A stretch of 64,000 nt of DNA from Radiobacillus deserti (GCF_007301515.1 NZ_CP041666.1:1426001-1490000); one strand, 5' to 3'. Shown: positions 8,578-18,112, numbered from the stretch's first letter. Translations and numbers: made by a program. The notes: generated by a model not told the origin, from the letters alone.

Positions 8578-9237
8578 TTTTTAAACTTTTTAAAGATTAA
8601 CTTATAATACGTTTCTTTATGTAGAATGGTTCGGTTCCCTATAAAAAAGGGTATACTTGTCAAGGATACTAAATAAGGGCTACAAAGAAAGACCTAGAAA
8701 GTACAGGAATTTTTTACGACAGAATAACGCTTCGTTCCCCATACTTTTCATTTAAATTGGAAGTGAAATGATTTTTTGTACTAGTACAGGGTTAAGATAT
8801 TTTTGAAACAGATTGTAAAAAGTAGACAGTTATCGGAAGGTTAATTCCATAGAAATTATCAACCTTTCAGTTAAAGTGTTTGACCTTTTCTATTCCTTTG
8901 AGCTAAACTAATAACGTAGTGAAAATTGTACCAGTGCTTTATACTTAATTTAATGTAACAGTTTTATTTTTTCTCTTTATATGTGTTTTGATGTCGAATA
9001 AGCATTACAGTTGTAAGTAGTACTCGGTACAGATTTTTTCATTTATTTTGGGAAAGATAGAAACGAAAAGCACTTCCACAGAATCGTCCATCCCAAAAGT
9101 GGAAGTTCGACCTGTGTATGGATGATTTTATGTCAAGAACAGGTTTTTTGGGTGGAGATTGGTTCTCTGTTTCTGAATCATCCAGAACCCGCAATTATGG
9201 GATAAATTTTTCAAATAGAAAGGAAGAGGTGAGTGAT
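8578..9237 (+). other. Long gene-free leader of the pdh operon
   Basis: 660 bases without a convincing gene. The reading frame of pdhA is open back to 9118, but the extra residues do not resemble PdhA and the ribosome-binding site lies further down. A promoter-like TTGACC…TAAACT is at 8880–8909. A hairpin CTTCCAC / GTGGAAG (about 9073–9105) lies in the putative untranslated leader. No riboswitch class was recognised. Confidence 0.6.
8880..8909 (+). promoter_or_regulatory. Probable sigma-A promoter for pdhABCD
   Basis: TTGACC, an 18-base spacer, then TAAACT. It would give a leader of roughly 320 bases before pdhA. Confidence 0.4.
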
Positions 9238-10320
9238 TTGAAACGCACAATAGAAAACATCGAAAATCAATTCGAAACGTTTCAAATTCTGAATGAGAAT
9301 GGAGAAATCGTAAACCAAGATGCTATGCCAGATCTATCAGATGAAGAATTAAAAGAACTTATGTTCAGAATGGTTTATACACGTATTCTGGATCAACGTT
9401 CCATCGCTTTAAACCGACAAGGGAGATTAGGTTTCTATGCACCTACTGCCGGTCAAGAAGCATCACAATTAGGAACACATTACGCACTTGAAAAAGAAGA
9501 TTTTGTCGTTCCTGCATATCGTGATGTACCACAATTAATTTGGCATGGTTTACCGTTGTATCAAGCATTCTTGTTCTCTCGTGGACATTTTCATGGAAAC
9601 CAATTCCCTGAAGGTGTAAATGCACTTAGTCCACAAATTATTATCGGTGCTCAATATACACAGGCTGCTGGTATTGCACTTGGCATGAAAAAACGAGGTA
9701 AGAAAAATGTTGCCATTACCTACACAGGTGATGGTGGTACTTCTCAAGGTGACTTCTATGAAGGAATGAACTTTGCAGGTGCATATGGTGCGCCAGCAAT
9801 TTTCGTTGTTCAAAACAACCGCTTTGCAATTTCTGTTCCAGTTGAAAAACAGACGGCAGCTAAAACATTAGCTCAAAAAGCTGTTGCAGCTGGTATCGAC
9901 GGAATTCAAGTAGATGGAATGGACGTTCTAGCTGTATACGCTGCTACGAAGCAAGCACGTGAACGTGCTGTAAATGGTGAAGGGCCAACATTGATTGAAA
10001 CGTTGACTTACCGTTACGGTCCACACACGATGGCTGGGGATGACCCAACTCGTTACCGTTCAGAAGACCTAGACAACGAGTGGGAAAAGAAAGATCCACT
10101 TGTTCGTTTCCGTAAGTTCTTAGAAGGCAAAGGACTATGGTCTGAAGAAGAAGAAAACAAAGTAATCGAACAAGCGAAGGAAGAAATTAAAGAAGCTATT
10201 AAAAAAGCAGATGAGCAACCAAAACAAAAAGTAACAGACTTAATGGAAAACATGTATGAGACACTTCCTGCTCATTTACAAGAACAATATGATGAATATA
10301 AAGCAAAGGAGTCGAAGTAA
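9238..10320 (+). CDS. pdhA: Pyruvate dehydrogenase E1 alpha subunit
   Basis: Thiamine-diphosphate-dependent E1 alpha chain; with PdhB it decarboxylates pyruvate and transfers the acetyl group to the lipoyl domain of E2. The likely start is TTG 9238 behind GAGGTGAG (360 residues), or GTG 9229; the frame continues upstream to 9118 but that part lacks family similarity. Residues from ENQFETFQILN onward follow B. subtilis PdhA (371 residues). The ThDP motif GDGGTSQGDFYEGMNFAGAYGAPAIF-type segment with GDGG…NN is present, as is the phosphorylation-loop-like RYGPHTMAGDDPTRYR. First gene of the pdhABCD operon; pdhB starts 3 bases after its stop. Confidence 0.95.
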   Translation: MKRTIENIENQFETFQILNENGEIVNQDAMPDLSDEELKELMFRMVYTRILDQRSIALNRQGRLGFYAPTAGQEASQLGTHYALEKEDFVVPAYRDVPQLIWHGLPLYQAFLFSRGHFHGNQFPEGVNALSPQIIIGAQYTQAAGIALGMKKRGKKNVAITYTGDGGTSQGDFYEGMNFAGAYGAPAIFVVQNNRFAISVPVEKQTAAKTLAQKAVAAGIDGIQVDGMDVLAVYAATKQARERAVNGEGPTLIETLTYRYGPHTMAGDDPTRYRSEDLDNEWEKKDPLVRFRKFLEGKGLWSEEEENKVIEQAKEEIKEAIKKADEQPKQKVTDLMENMYETLPAHLQEQYDEYKAKESK

Positions 10321-10323
10321 ACC

Positions 10324-11301
10324 ATGGCACAAATGACGATGATTCAAGCTATTACTGATGCGTTACGTACGGAGCTTAAAAATGATGAGAATGTGCTAGT
10401 CTTCGGCGAAGATGTTGGTCAAAACGGTGGGGTGTTCCGTGCGACGGAAGGCCTTCAACAAGAATTTGGTGAAGATCGTGTGTTTGATACACCACTTGCT
10501 GAATCCGGTATCGCTGGTATTTCTCTTGGTCTAGCTCTTCAAGGCTACCGTCCGGTTCCAGAAATTCAATTTTTTGGCTTCGTTTATGAAGCGATGGATG
10601 CAATCAATGGTCAAATCGCGCGTATCCGTTATCGTTCCGGTGGAACAGAGAGCGCTCCAATAACAATCCGTTCCCCTTTTGGTGGTGGGGTACACACTCC
10701 AGAATTACACGCGGATTCCTTAGAAGGATTAGTTGCACAACAACCTGGTTTAAAGGTTGTTATTCCATCTACTCCGTATGATGCGAAAGGGTTACTTATC
10801 TCTTCCATCCGTGATAACGATCCAGTAGTTTTCCTTGAGCACATGAAATTGTACCGCTCTTTCCGTGACGAGGTACCTGAGGAAGAGTACACCATTGAAT
10901 TAGGAAAAGCAGATGTAAAAAGAGAAGGTAGCGATGTAACAATTGTTGCTTATGGCGCAATGGTTCACTCTGCATTAAAAGCAGCAGAAGAACTTGAAAA
11001 AGATGGCGTTCAAGCAGAAGTGATTGACCTTCGTACTGTAATGCCAATTGATTTAGATACTATTTTAGAGTCTGTTAAAAAGACAAACCGTGTCGTTGTA
11101 GTTCAAGAAGCACAACGTCAAGCAGGAATGGCTTCCCATATCGTGGCAGAAATTCAAGAGCGCGCTATTCTTCACCTAGAAGCACCAGTACTTCGTGTAG
11201 CTGCTCCTGATACGGTATACGCATTTACTCAAGCAGAAGAAGTTTGGTTACCAAACTACAATGACATCATCGAACGAGTTAACCAAGTTATTAACTTTTA
11301 A
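10324..11301 (+). CDS. pdhB: Pyruvate dehydrogenase E1 beta subunit
   Basis: E1 beta chain, 325 residues, the normal length. It pairs with PdhA to form the alpha2-beta2 E1 enzyme. N-terminal GEDVGQNGGVFRAT and DTPLAESGIAG contain the ThDP-side acidic residue, and the C-terminal transketolase domain runs to VAAPDTVYAF. The ATG follows pdhA by 3 bases with AAGGAG in the pdhA tail. Codon choice is biased toward frequent codons, as expected for an abundant enzyme. Confidence 0.96.
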   Translation: MAQMTMIQAITDALRTELKNDENVLVFGEDVGQNGGVFRATEGLQQEFGEDRVFDTPLAESGIAGISLGLALQGYRPVPEIQFFGFVYEAMDAINGQIARIRYRSGGTESAPITIRSPFGGGVHTPELHADSLEGLVAQQPGLKVVIPSTPYDAKGLLISSIRDNDPVVFLEHMKLYRSFRDEVPEEEYTIELGKADVKREGSDVTIVAYGAMVHSALKAAEELEKDGVQAEVIDLRTVMPIDLDTILESVKKTNRVVVVQEAQRQAGMASHIVAEIQERAILHLEAPVLRVAAPDTVYAFTQAEEVWLPNYNDIIERVNQVINF

Positions 11302-11328
11302 TGAAAACTGAGACGGGAGGTAATACAA

Positions 11329-12612
11329 ATGGCTTTTGAATTCAAATTGCCAGATATTGGTGAAGGAATTCACGAAGGGGAAATCGTCAAATGGTTTGTA
11401 AAGGTCGGCGAAGAAATCAAAGAAGACGACGTACTTTGTGAAGTCCAAAATGATAAAGCAGTAGTAGAGATTCCTTCTCCAGTTGAAGGAACTGTAAAAG
11501 AAATTCACTTTGAAGAAGGTAGCGTAGCAACCGTTGGGGAAACAATTATTTCCATCGATGCAGAGGGCTACGAAAATGCTGGTGGAAATGATGAATCACC
11601 AAGTGAAACGAAAGAAGAAACAAAAGCTCCGGCTGAAGAGCCTAAGAAGGAAGAGACTGTTCTAAACGAAACTGAAGCTGCAGAAGATGACGGTGAAATC
11701 GTTATTGCAATGCCATCTGTCCGTAAATATGCTCGTGAAAAAGACGTAAATATTAAGCGAGTTCAAGGTTCAGGTAAAAATGGTCGTATTCTAAAAGAAG
11801 ATATCGATGCGTTCTTAAATGGTGATGCTCCGGCTCCAACAGCTGCTAAAGATGAAGCAGGTCAAGCTACTGAAGCACCAGCTGCAGCAGCTACAGTGCC
11901 AGCAGGTCAATATCCTGAAACTCGTGAGAAAATGAGTGGTATTAGAAAAGCGATTGCGAAAGCAATGGTTAATTCTAAATCAAAAGCTCCTCACGTTACG
12001 TTACACGATGAAATTGATGTAACAGAGTTGGTTGCGCACCGTAAGAAATTCAAAGAAGTGGCTGCTCAGAAGGAAATCAAGCTGACTTACTTACCTTACG
12101 TAGTAAAAGCACTTGTTTCTGCTTTAAGAGAGTATCCAATCTTAAATGCATCTATCGATGATGATACAGATGAAATTGTTTATAAACACTACTTCAACAT
12201 TGGTATCGCAGCAGACACTGATAAAGGACTACTAGTTCCAGTTGTGAAGAATGCAGATTCAAAATCCATCTTCTCTATCTCTCAAGAAATTAATGAATTG
12301 GCAGTTAAGGCAAGAGATGGTAAACTAAGTCCTGATGAAATGAAAGGTGCTTCAAGTACAATTTCAAATATAGGATCTGCAGGTGGACAATGGTTTACTC
12401 CAGTGATCAACTACCCAGAAGCTTGTATTCTCGGTATTGGACGAATTGCTGAAAAACCTGTCGTTCGCGATGGTGAAATTGTCGTAGCTCCTGTATTGGC
12501 GTTGTCTTTAAGCTTTGACCACCGTATCGTTGATGGTGCAACAGCTCAAATGGCAATGAACCAAATCAAACGTTTATTAAACGATCCACAACTTATTATG
12601 ATGGAGGCGTAA
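11329..12612 (+). CDS. pdhC: Pyruvate dehydrogenase E2, dihydrolipoyl acetyltransferase
   Basis: Core of the complex: takes the acetyl group from E1 and passes it to CoA. 427 residues in the order: one N-terminal lipoyl domain (about 1–80; lipoyl Lys in VQNDKAVVEI), an acidic Glu/Pro/Lys linker, a peripheral-subunit-binding domain (about 125–162, MPSVRKYAREKDV…GSGKNGRI), an Ala/Pro linker and the catalytic domain with HRIVDGA near 395–401. A single lipoyl domain is usual for Bacillus. Ribosome-binding site GGGAGG; third gene of the operon. Confidence 0.96.
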   Translation: MAFEFKLPDIGEGIHEGEIVKWFVKVGEEIKEDDVLCEVQNDKAVVEIPSPVEGTVKEIHFEEGSVATVGETIISIDAEGYENAGGNDESPSETKEETKAPAEEPKKEETVLNETEAAEDDGEIVIAMPSVRKYAREKDVNIKRVQGSGKNGRILKEDIDAFLNGDAPAPTAAKDEAGQATEAPAAAATVPAGQYPETREKMSGIRKAIAKAMVNSKSKAPHVTLHDEIDVTELVAHRKKFKEVAAQKEIKLTYLPYVVKALVSALREYPILNASIDDDTDEIVYKHYFNIGIAADTDKGLLVPVVKNADSKSIFSISQEINELAVKARDGKLSPDEMKGASSTISNIGSAGGQWFTPVINYPEACILGIGRIAEKPVVRDGEIVVAPVLALSLSFDHRIVDGATAQMAMNQIKRLLNDPQLIMMEA

Positions 12613-12616
12613 AACA

Positions 12617-14026
12617 ATGGTAGTAGGAGATTTTCCGATCGAACTAGACACTCTTGTGGTTGGTGCAGGGCCAGGGGGATATGTTGCTGCAATACGTGCT
12701 GCGCAAACTGGTCAAAAAGTAACAATCGTAGATAAAGGTGCATTGGGTGGAGTATGTTTAAACGTTGGTTGTATTCCATCTAAAGCGCTAATCCAAGCTG
12801 GTCACAGATATGAGCATGCACAAGGTGCAGAAGAATTAGGTATTACATCTGAAAAAGTAAGTGTAGACTTTGCAAAAGTCCAAGAATGGAAGGGCAGCGT
12901 TGTAAACAAGCTTACTTCTGGTGTTGAAGGTCTATTAAAAGGAAACAAAGTAGATATCGTAAAAGGTGAAGTGTACTTTGTAGACAAAAACACAGTACGT
13001 GTAATGGATGAGAAAAATTCTCAAACATACACTTTTAAGAATGTTATTCTTGCAACAGGATCTCGCCCAATCGAACTACCAACTTTCAAATTTTCTGATC
13101 GTGTTCTAGATTCAACGGGTGCACTAAATCTAAAAGAAATTCCGGAAAGAATGGTTGTTATCGGTGGAGGGTATGTTGGTACAGAATTAGGTACTGCATA
13201 CGCGAACTTCGGTACAAAAGTTACCATCCTTGAAGGAACGAAAGATATTTTAGGTGGCTTCGAAAAACAAATGACTTCTATTGTTAAGAAGCGCTTAAAG
13301 AAAAAAGGAGTAGAAATCGTTACAGAAGCGATGGCTCAAGGTGTCGAAGAAACAAAAGACGGCGTAAAAGTTTCTTATGAAGTAAAAGGTAAAACGGAAA
13401 CCATTGATGCAGATTACGTTTTAGTAACAGTAGGTCGTCGTCCAAACACGAACGATATTGGCTTAGAACAAGCTGGGGTTGAACTAGACGAGCGAGGCTT
13501 AGTCAAAATTGATAAGCAATGTCGTACCAACATTGACAACATCTACGCAATTGGTGACATCGTTGTTGGGCCACCACTAGCTCATAAAGCTTCTTATGAA
13601 GGTAAAATTGCAGCAGAAGCTATTGCTGGAGAAAAATCAGAAATTGATTACAATGGTATTCCTGCTGTTGTATTCTCTGATCCAGAACTTGCATCTGTTG
13701 GATACACAGAGCAGGAAGCAAAAGATGCAGGAATTGATATTAAAGCATCAAAATTCCCATTCGCGGCAAACGGTCGTGCACTATCTCTAAATGATAGTGA
13801 TGGGTTTGTTAAGCTTATCACTCGTAAAGAGGACGGTCTTGTAATTGGTGCGCAAATTGCCGGACCAAATGCAAGTGACATGGTTGCGGAGCTAGGATTG
13901 GCTATTGAGGCAGGAATGACAGCTGAAGATTTAGCACTTACTATCCACGCACACCCAACTTTAGGAGAAATCACTATGGAAGCTGCAGAAGTTGCTATGG
14001 GATCTCCAATTCATATTGTAAAATAA
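12617..14026 (+). CDS. pdhD: Dihydrolipoamide dehydrogenase (E3)
   Basis: FAD- and NAD-dependent reoxidation of dihydrolipoamide; shared with other 2-oxo acid dehydrogenases. 469 residues. FAD-binding GAGPGGY at 17–23, redox-active disulphide CLNVGC (Cys47/Cys52), NAD-binding GGGYVGTELG, a second FAD motif YAIGD, and the dimer-interface catalytic HAHPT with Glu downstream. The gene follows pdhC by 4 bases and a terminator follows it, closing the operon. Confidence 0.97.
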   Translation: MVVGDFPIELDTLVVGAGPGGYVAAIRAAQTGQKVTIVDKGALGGVCLNVGCIPSKALIQAGHRYEHAQGAEELGITSEKVSVDFAKVQEWKGSVVNKLTSGVEGLLKGNKVDIVKGEVYFVDKNTVRVMDEKNSQTYTFKNVILATGSRPIELPTFKFSDRVLDSTGALNLKEIPERMVVIGGGYVGTELGTAYANFGTKVTILEGTKDILGGFEKQMTSIVKKRLKKKGVEIVTEAMAQGVEETKDGVKVSYEVKGKTETIDADYVLVTVGRRPNTNDIGLEQAGVELDERGLVKIDKQCRTNIDNIYAIGDIVVGPPLAHKASYEGKIAAEAIAGEKSEIDYNGIPAVVFSDPELASVGYTEQEAKDAGIDIKASKFPFAANGRALSLNDSDGFVKLITRKEDGLVIGAQIAGPNASDMVAELGLAIEAGMTAEDLALTIHAHPTLGEITMEAAEVAMGSPIHIVK

Positions 14027-14032
14027 TCACAG

Positions 14033-14068
14033 AAAACTCTCTTCGTTGCTCTCGAAGGGAGTTTTTTT
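14033..14068 (+). terminator. Terminator of the pdh operon
   Basis: Hairpin AAAACTC…CTTCG / CGAAGGGAGTTTT with T7. Confidence 0.8.
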
Positions 14069-14157
14069 GTTTTCCAAATTATTTCATCCGTCTTATGGTA
14101 GTATTTTATATATAATAGATAGTAGGACAAAGCTATACATCAGGGGGAATGACAGAG

Positions 14158-14967
14158 ATGAGACCTTTTATATTGGGATGTTGTTTGCTGTTTTTATTAA
14201 CTGCCTGTCAAGATACAGGTAAGGAAGAAGCTACTAAGAAAACCGTTAAAGAAGATGCTCCAATGAATGAAATAGTGGTAGAGAAAAAGGAAGCACCTAA
14301 AGAAGCAGCGTTTGTTACGCAATCTGAACCAAAATATTCGGTAACAGAGGATTGGAGTATTCGACCATTAGATGAGGCCACTAATGAAAAGGTCGTACTA
14401 CTCACCATTGATGATGCGCCGGATAAATACGCGGTTGATATGGCAAACACTTTGAAAAAACTAGATGCACCAGCTATTTTTTTCGTAAACGGACATTTTC
14501 TGGACACCAATGAACAAAAACAGAAGTTAAAAGAAATTTATGATATGGGATTTGAGATTGGAAATCATACGTATAGTCATACAGCGTTAGACGAACTATC
14601 GGAACAAAAACAAAAAGAAGAGATTACTTCGGTAAGTCAAATGGTTGAAGAAATTACAGGAGAAAAACCAAAATTTTTTAGAGCACCATTTGGGATTAAT
14701 ACAGACTTCTCGGAACAAGTTGCGAAAGAGCAAGGTATGATTTTAATGAATTGGACGTACGGTTATGATTGGGACCAAAATTATATGACTGAGGAATCCA
14801 TTGCTGACATTATGATAAACACAGAGCTTCTAAGAAGTGGATCTAATTTACTTATGCATGACCGAGAATGGACAGCAGCAGCGTTAGACGAGATTGTAAA
14901 AGGGCTACGAGGAAAAGGCTACGAATTAGTAGACCCTGAGCTGATTCAAACTCTTCCTGTGCAATAA
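14158..14967 (+). CDS. Polysaccharide deacetylase (NodB domain) lipoprotein
   Basis: 269-residue lipoprotein, start chosen at 14158 with AGGGGG 10 bases upstream. Signal peptide ends at LTAC (Cys near residue 18), followed by a charged spacer of about 50 residues. The NodB-type domain has TIDDAPDKY (motif 1, catalytic and metal Asp), HTYSHT (motif 2 metal His pair), RAPFG (motif 3) and LLMHD (motif 5). It is therefore predicted to be an active, membrane-anchored deacetylase of peptidoglycan or another exported glycan. In B. subtilis the small lipoprotein gene slp occupies this site between pdhD and speA. Followed by a terminator shared with speA. Confidence 0.88.
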   Translation: MRPFILGCCLLFLLTACQDTGKEEATKKTVKEDAPMNEIVVEKKEAPKEAAFVTQSEPKYSVTEDWSIRPLDEATNEKVVLLTIDDAPDKYAVDMANTLKKLDAPAIFFVNGHFLDTNEQKQKLKEIYDMGFEIGNHTYSHTALDELSEQKQKEEITSVSQMVEEITGEKPKFFRAPFGINTDFSEQVAKEQGMILMNWTYGYDWDQNYMTEESIADIMINTELLRSGSNLLMHDREWTAAALDEIVKGLRGKGYELVDPELIQTLPVQ

Positions 14968-14968
14968 T

Positions 14969-15031
14969 GAAAAGCCACCACGATTATATGTACCTTTTGT
15001 AAAGGACATTTTAATATGTGGTGGCTGTTTT
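14969..15031. terminator. Bidirectional terminator between the deacetylase gene and speA
   Basis: Outer stem AAAGCCACCAC / GTGGTGGCTGTTTTT enclosing about 40 bases with a small inner stem (CCTTTTGTAAAGG). Confidence 0.75.
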
Positions 15032-15033
15032 TC

Positions 15034-16506
15034 TTATCGGAACGCGCGATGCTCTTTAATTACTTGTATGTTTTGTAATGTCTCATCCTCAAGCCCTTGA
15101 ACAGGTAATCCTGCTTCAAGGTTTTTTTGAACGTACGTAATGTTTTCCTTTGTGATAATTTCACCGGGAATAAAGATTGGAATACCAGGTGGATACACCA
15201 TAATGGATTCTGCACTGATTCTGCCGTCTGCTTCTACGAGGGGGATGGATTCTGTTTCTGCGTAAAATGCATCACGAGGTGAAAGAGCTAATACAGGTAT
15301 ATTTGGAACTTGTACATTTACTTCGCTCTGTCTAGCCTCCGTTTCATATTCCTTCGATAATTGCGTTAAAGCTTGGACAAGTATTTCTGTATCTCGTTTA
15401 GTATCTCCTGGTGTGATAATACATAAAATATTGTACAAGTCCGATAGTTCTACTTCGATATTGTATTGGGCTCTAAGCCACTTTTCTACATCATAGCCCG
15501 TGATTCCTAAGTCTTTTACAGAAATTATCATCTTGGTAGGATCATAGCCATATGTAGCGTCACTTCCTATTATCTCTTTCCCAACACAGTAAAGATGTGG
15601 AATTTCATTAATCGACTTTCGGGTTGATTCGGCAAGCCGTAGTGTATTCTCTATCAAATCCTTCCCTTCTGTAACTAGGTGTTTTCTAGCCATATCGAGT
15701 GAGGCTAGCAATATATAAGAGGTGGAAGTAGTCGTTAGCATGGAAAGGACAGATTGTACTCTTTCATGAGAAACTAGCCCTTCTCTTAAGTTTAACACCG
15801 AGCTCTGAGTAAGAGATCCACCTAGTTTATGAACACTTGTGGATGCAATATCGGCTCCTGCAGCCATTGCGGACATTGGAAGCTCGTCATGAAAGTGAAT
15901 ATGGACTCCATGCGCTTCGTCAACCAATACAGGCACTTCATGATTGTGTGCAATATCCACAATATGTTTTAAATCTGCAGCAACCCCAAAATAAGTAGGA
16001 TTAATAACTAACACCGCTTTTGCATCAGGATGCGCTTTTAAGGCATTCTCAACTGCATCTGGTGTAATACCATGCGAAATGCCTAAATCTCTATCTATTT
16101 CTGGATGGACAAAAATAGGGGTTGCACCAGAGAAAATAAGCGCAGTTGTAACAGACTTATGAATGTTTCGTGGGACAATTATTTTGTCCCCAGGACCACA
16201 TACACTTAAAACCATGGTCATAATAGCTCCGCTAGTTCCTTGTACAGAAAAAAACGTGTAATCAGCTCCGAATGCCTTCGCGGCTAATTCCTGAGCTTGT
16301 TTAATCATTCCAGTTGGATGATGCAAATCATCCAATGGCTCTATATTAATTAAATCGATAGATAATGCATTCTCACCTATAAATTCACGAAAATCTGGAT
16401 TCATTCCAACTCCTCGTTTATGACCAGGAATATGGAATTGTACTGGATTTTTGGCCACGTGCTTCAGTAGTCCTGTGAACAATGGTGTGTCATTTTGTGA
16501 AATCAT
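15034..16506 (-). CDS. speA: PLP-dependent arginine decarboxylase (SpeA type)
   Basis: Fold-I PLP amino acid decarboxylase of the Orn/Lys/Arg group III family, making agmatine for polyamine synthesis. 490 residues, identical in length to B. subtilis SpeA. PLP Lys227 lies in STSVHKLGGSLTQ; DEAHGVHIHF (196–205) contacts the cofactor. The C-terminal domain carries the VYPPGIPIFIPGE motif typical of this family. It might act on lysine or ornithine instead, since related paralogues do; synteny with pdhD and yktA favours speA. RNA leaves on the minus strand. Confidence 0.9.
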   Translation of the reverse strand: MISQNDTPLFTGLLKHVAKNPVQFHIPGHKRGVGMNPDFREFIGENALSIDLINIEPLDDLHHPTGMIKQAQELAAKAFGADYTFFSVQGTSGAIMTMVLSVCGPGDKIIVPRNIHKSVTTALIFSGATPIFVHPEIDRDLGISHGITPDAVENALKAHPDAKAVLVINPTYFGVAADLKHIVDIAHNHEVPVLVDEAHGVHIHFHDELPMSAMAAGADIASTSVHKLGGSLTQSSVLNLREGLVSHERVQSVLSMLTTTSTSYILLASLDMARKHLVTEGKDLIENTLRLAESTRKSINEIPHLYCVGKEIIGSDATYGYDPTKMIISVKDLGITGYDVEKWLRAQYNIEVELSDLYNILCIITPGDTKRDTEILVQALTQLSKEYETEARQSEVNVQVPNIPVLALSPRDAFYAETESIPLVEADGRISAESIMVYPPGIPIFIPGEIITKENITYVQKNLEAGLPVQGLEDETLQNIQVIKEHRAFR

Positions 16507-16655
16507 AGCTTGTACACCTCTTAATAAAGTCTAAAACAAAAGAATTATAGCAAAAACTTGGATGAATGGCTAGTTTTAGGTAAACTAGACATCGGTTACT
16601 ACTACTAAAATAACCGAATTGATAAAAGATATGAATCTAGACGAAAGGAGAGATA

Positions 16656-16940
16656 GTGGTGAACTACAGTTATCCAATTGACGAGACATGGAATAAACAA
16701 GAAATTATTGATGTTGTGAATTTTTTTTCTTTAATAGAAAAAGCATATGAGCAATCAGTAAAAAGAGATGATCTTATGCTCGCCTACACTCGATTTAAGC
16801 AAATTGTACCTTCCAAAAGCGAGGAAAAACAGCTGTGTGGCAAGTTCGAGAAAGATTCGGGCTATTCTTGTTATCGAACGGTTCAATATGCAAAGGATTT
16901 AGAGTCAGGAGAAACCGTACAAATGAAAAAGAACAGATAA
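16656..16940 (+). CDS. yktA: UPF0223 family protein YktA
   Basis: 94-residue cytoplasmic protein of unknown function, family UPF0223. Begins with tandem GTG codons (16656 or 16659) behind AAAGGAGAG. Starts VNYSYPIDETWNKQEIIDVV, as in YktA of B. subtilis, and sits in the same place between speA and yktB. Two Cys (CGKFEKDSGYSC) lie near the C terminus. No enzyme motif seen. Confidence 0.88.
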   Translation: MVNYSYPIDETWNKQEIIDVVNFFSLIEKAYEQSVKRDDLMLAYTRFKQIVPSKSEEKQLCGKFEKDSGYSCYRTVQYAKDLESGETVQMKKNR

Positions 16941-16967
16941 TGGAGACATACATCCATTATCTGTTCT
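16932..16967. terminator. Bidirectional terminator yktA/yktB
   Basis: 14-bp perfect stem GAACAGATAATGGA / TCCATTATCTGTTC with 8-base loop and T-run. Confidence 0.9.
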
Positions 16968-16973
16968 TTTATT

Positions 16974-17594
16974 TTAATCATGCATGGAAAGCTTGTACAA
17001 CGGAGAAAGAGTAGAAAAGATCTGTTGAACTTCTTTTATAAATTCCTCTCCATTTTTTATGATGTCACTATTTCTATCAAAATGCTTTCCTACAAGGAAC
17101 TCCGCTTTTTTAACCTTTTGGAATCGTTCAAGTGCAGCTTTTAGATCCAAATCTTTAACGGCTGTGGACTCCTTTTTCATATGGTCTAAAGAAACGACAT
17201 AATCCGTTGGTATCGTAGTGGATATGTCCTCAAAATGATGAAGGAACTGAGTTGCAATTTCTTGCTTATTGGGCAGCTCGTAAATATAGGCTAACCAAAC
17301 AAATACGTGGTCATCAAATAATCCGATTTGAAAGTGAGGGTGTTTTTTGTACCCTCGTTTATTATGGCAATAAGCAGACCATGTATCTTTTGGTGGATTA
17401 ACGGTTCTTCTCGCATGTTGTGCAATGTGAAGGTGCATGTCGCGCCCCACAAGTTGTGTGAGATTATCGGTGATGTCTTCACTTATTGCTTGAAATTTAG
17501 GTTGGATTCTAGAACGAATCGCTTCCATTCGTTCTTCTAATCCTTCAATGGAAAATGTATCAAAGTCTCTTGCTTCAAACCCTGAAAATATCAT
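16974..17594 (-). CDS. yktB: UPF0637 (DUF1054) family protein YktB
   Basis: Cytoplasmic protein of unknown function, 206 residues from the preferred ATG at 17594 (MIFSGFEARDF), which has AAAGGATG 7 bases upstream; the longer frame to 17633 adds 13 residues not seen in the family. DFDTFSIEGLEERM matches the family start, and KDTWSAYCHNKRGYKKHPHF with FVWLAYIYELPNK are conserved-looking blocks. Convergent with yktA as in B. subtilis. Confidence 0.88.
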   Translation of the reverse strand: MIFSGFEARDFDTFSIEGLEERMEAIRSRIQPKFQAISEDITDNLTQLVGRDMHLHIAQHARRTVNPPKDTWSAYCHNKRGYKKHPHFQIGLFDDHVFVWLAYIYELPNKQEIATQFLHHFEDISTTIPTDYVVSLDHMKKESTAVKDLDLKAALERFQKVKKAEFLVGKHFDRNSDIIKNGEEFIKEVQQIFSTLSPLYKLSMHD

Positions 17595-17769
17595 CAAATC
17601 ATCCTTTTTCTTTCCCGTGATAGTTCTAGCCAAATTCTAACATAGTCTAGATGTCAATAGGAAATAAGTTGCCTTATGTTTAAACAGAAAATTTTCAGGG
17701 TATTATGTTTCTAACTGAACCAGATGTGGATGCTGGCAAGAACTTTCGCCAAAGGTGGGATAAGTTGTC

Positions 17770-17970
17770 ATGAAATATGTCATGGAAGCCTTAAGAAAAA
17801 GGGAAGCAGAACAAAAACTCCCAGGCATTAAATTAGATATTGATTATCAACTGGTTACATTACACGATGCAATGATAGAAAATAATGAACAGGAAAAACA
17901 GAAGGCAATCCAAAACTTAAAGGAGCTGCGAAAACAGCTCATCGAATTATCAACTCCACTCGAGCTCTAG
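17770..17970 (+). CDS. ykzI: Small helical protein at the ykzI position
   Basis: 66 residues, highly charged and almost entirely helical by composition, no Cys, no signal. AGGTGGGA precedes the ATG by 8 bases. Length and place between yktB and suhB match ykzI of B. subtilis; sequence similarity was not checked. Function unknown. A terminator overlaps its stop codon. Confidence 0.65.
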   Translation: MKYVMEALRKREAEQKLPGIKLDIDYQLVTLHDAMIENNEQEKQKAIQNLKELRKQLIELSTPLEL

Positions 17971-17982
17971 GGCTCGATTTTT
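17957..17982 (+). terminator. Terminator after ykzI
   Basis: CGAGCTCTAGGGCTCG then T7; the stem includes the stop codon region. Confidence 0.75.
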
Positions 17983-18112
17983 TTGCGTCTTCATCACATA
18001 GTTCACTGGTTATCTCGCATACTATTCATGGTTCAATCGCTAGGAGATGCAACTGAAATTGTAGTTTGATAATATGAATAATATGGACATGAATAATATG
18101 GAGGCTATGCGT

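Noticed and set aside
9118..9237. N-terminal extension of pdhA to ATG 9118
   Set aside because: The 40 extra residues do not resemble PdhA, and the best ribosome-binding site is just before 9238.
18074..18112. Upstream ATGs of suhB
   Set aside because: AATATG-rich repeat creates several in-frame ATGs, but only 18113 is properly spaced from GGAGG and gives the family length.
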